Both the position numbers and the translations under genes were made by a program. A stretch of DNA of 12,183 bases from contig NZ_JBNPXF010000040.1 of assembly GCF_050433445.1 (NCBI RefSeq), positions 1-12,183 of the forward strand. Direction: 5' to 3'. The first letter of the stretch is position 1. Every line of letters begins with the position of its first letter. The notes under the pieces are model-generated. The model did not search any database. It was given only the letters and a program-made list of their open reading frames with translations, and had not been told where the DNA came from. Source of the DNA: Kroppenstedtia sanguinis. GTDB taxonomy: Bacteria; Bacillota; Bacilli; Thermoactinomycetales; DSM-45169. Positions 11,894-12,183 of this stretch are shown here, one piece after another.

Positions 11894-12183
11894 CAGGCGT
11901 GTCGATTATCCATATTTTAGGTAGGGAGATCGTGTTCACCCATGCGACCGTTGCCATCCAGCAAGAAAGTAATGACTGGCCGCTCCAAATCTGACCGACG
12001 GGGCAGGGACAAAGCCTTTCAGAAGTATTTCAAGGAAGAATGTTGCCCCTAAACGCCTCTTCCTTCAGATTCTTCGCTGGATAGGATGGCTTCCTTAGTC
12101 TAGAGCTTCAGCTCTTTTAAATTGTAGTAGTGCCTGTGGTGCTTCCTTAGTCTAGAGCTTCAGCTCTTTTAAATTGTAGTAGT
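11893..12183 (+). mobile_element. Structured element, copy 2 (left part, runs off the window)
   Basis: Homologous to 646-922. The left end CAGGCGTGTCGATTATCC (11894-11911) matches the copy-1 terminal repeat with only a few differences. Long blocks are shared, for example GGGAGATCGTGTTCACCCA, GACCGTTGCCATCC, CTCCAAATCTGACC, CAAAGCCTT and GTTGCCCCTAAACGCC. Pairing is kept: GCCATCC (11953-11959) with 12084-12090, and GGGGCA (12000-12005) with 12044-12049. A helix around 11960-11967 with 12070-12078 has a different sequence from copy 1. The right end is outside the window, so I cannot tell whether this is a small element or the left end of a larger insertion sequence carrying a gene. Confidence 0.65.
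12090..12183 (+). repeat. Tandem 52-bp units with a conserved hairpin
   Basis: Unit one is 12090-12141. Unit two starts at 12142 and its visible 42 bases are identical. Each unit carries the small hairpin AGAGC-TTCA-GCTCT followed by ATTGTAGTAGTGCCTGTGGTG-like sequence. Copy 1 of the element has two diverged units at 841-873 and 874-922. The array continues past the window edge. Confidence 0.8.

Noticed and set aside
12090..12183. CRISPR array
   Set aside because: Whole 52-bp units are identical, with no variable spacers between short repeats.

Overview
The window looks like a piece of a Bacillota chromosome. Almost every gene has a strong purine-rich ribosome binding site of the AAGGAGG type. 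Several proteins resemble Bacillus families: a YetJ-like Bax-inhibitor-1 protein, a YdcK-like SprT protein, a Thioredoxin_9-type protein and MltG/YrrL. A Thermoactinomycetaceae-like host is my best guess from overall character, but nothing in the window proves it. There are no rRNA genes, tRNA genes, CRISPR arrays or recognisable transposase genes.

Layout. Positions 1-645 hold no gene I can support. Positions 646-988 are a compact non-coding element with perfect 16-bp terminal inverted repeats, and its interior folds into nested long-range stems. Positions 1161-1398 hold a terminator and copy R1 of a palindromic repeat, both in the 3' region of a minus-strand Bax-inhibitor-1 family gene (1399-2073) that has its own sigma-A-type promoter. 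A minus-strand gene of unknown function (2168-2599) lies divergent to a plus-strand pair: a MoaD-MoaE fusion (2736-3479) and a MoeB/ThiF-type adenylyltransferase (3601-4635). Together these make the sulfur-transfer half of molybdopterin synthesis.

Positions 4636-5372 are non-coding apart from a doubtful 31-codon ORF. They hold a minus-strand terminator and two head-to-tail copies (R3, R2) of the palindromic repeat seen at R1. The last base triplet of R2 supplies the stop codon of a remarkable minus-strand gene (5369-7606). That gene encodes a 12-helix MFS transporter fused in one frame to a membrane-anchored MltG-like endolytic transglycosylase domain. A perfect dyad overlaps its likely promoter. 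Upstream of it is a two-gene minus-strand unit (thioredoxin-like protein, then a beta-hydroxyacid dehydrogenase), which is divergent from a plus-strand EamA transporter. The EamA gene starts with TTG and overlaps a possible 19-residue leader peptide.

Further right, EamA and the minus-strand SprT-like gene are convergent, and each has a terminator lying beyond the other's. Then comes a minus-strand gene of unknown function (11351-11800), and then a second copy of the structured element. That copy begins immediately after the T-run of a plus-strand terminator hairpin and runs off the window in 52-bp tandem hairpin units.

The best candidates for something undescribed are the TIR-bounded structured element family (646-988 and 11893-12183), the CTAG-ended palindromic repeats placed between stop codons and terminators, and the MFS-MltG fusion.
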